This document shows positions 22,630-22,766 of a stretch of 22,766 nt of DNA, piece by piece. This DNA comes from Flavobacteriaceae bacterium UBA6231 (GTDB lineage: Bacteria > Bacteroidota > Bacteroidia > Flavobacteriales > Flavobacteriaceae), in the NCBI GenBank assembly GCA_002441545.1, contig DJWL01000179.1, positions 45,662 to 68,427 on the forward strand, written 5' to 3'. Made by a program: the position numbers and the translations under genes. The number at the start of each line of letters is the position of its first letter. Position 1 is the stretch's first letter. The notes beneath the pieces are model-generated. The model had not been told where the DNA came from and ran no database searches. It was given only the letters and a program-made list of their open reading frames with translations.

Positions 22630-22766
22630 AAGCTATTTGTGTTTACATGATAGTATTATGGTTTCCTTTTTTAAGGCTTAAAAAAACTTGATTTTGTAAG
22701 AATTTTTAACTAACTTCGTTTATCTGCTGATATAGAATATTAAAATAATTCCATATCATCGCATTA

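Noticed and set aside
22664..22686. A/T palindrome around AAGGCTT upstream of ctlX
   Set aside because: The arms almost touch, so no stable hairpin loop can form, and its place upstream of ctlX does not fit a terminator.

Overview
The window is a stretch of chromosome from a member of the Flavobacteriaceae (Bacteroidota). It is AT-rich, and its promoters carry -7 boxes of the Bacteroidota type TAnnTTTG. Lipoprotein and Sec signals follow the phylum's style, the tmRNA tag ends in YALAA, and the trp operon has the order E-G-D-C-F-B-A. I cannot assign a genus from sequence alone.

Layout. 1-283 is the 3' part of tmRNA with its terminator. 593-1975 is a tryptophanase behind a promoter that carries a perfect 14-bp palindrome. 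2060-5105 holds small or poorly characterised genes: a 72-aa protein, an unclassified structured RNA at about 2373-2462, a DUF486 membrane protein, a lipoprotein, a membrane/coiled-coil protein and a frameshifted secreted-protein pseudogene. 5106-7071 is a four-gene leftward envelope thiol/sulfur cluster: a TlpA-like lipoprotein, a thioredoxin-fold peroxiredoxin-like protein and two single-domain rhodaneses. 7146-14115 is the complete trp operon, preceded by a 20-codon leader ORF with three consecutive Trp codons and a Rho-independent attenuator. 14197-16407 carries a GNAT-nitrilase fusion, a small membrane protein and trmL. 16408-19203 runs leftward: a CDF-like cation transporter, argS and a small membrane protein. 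19604-21658 is a TPR histidine kinase with a long, structured leader. 21666-22604 is a CtlX-like guanidino hydrolase.

The most unusual part is the trp operon. Five copies of a palindromic repeat (ends like GTCATTACGA and TCGCAATGAC) sit in it. One lies in each of the four junctions D/C, C/F, F/B and B/A. The fifth is inside trpF, where it stays in frame and adds about 36-38 residues in a barrel loop on the side away from the active site. The copy at the F/B junction also supplies the last codons and the stop of trpF. The tight E/G and G/D junctions have none. This resembles, in principle, the in-frame palindromic elements of Rickettsia.

Together, tryptophanase (Trp breakdown) and an attenuation-controlled trp operon (Trp synthesis) lie about 5 kb apart, so the region is rich in tryptophan metabolism. 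A nitrilase-like protein follows directly after trpA. No CRISPR array, insertion-sequence transposase or tRNA gene was seen.
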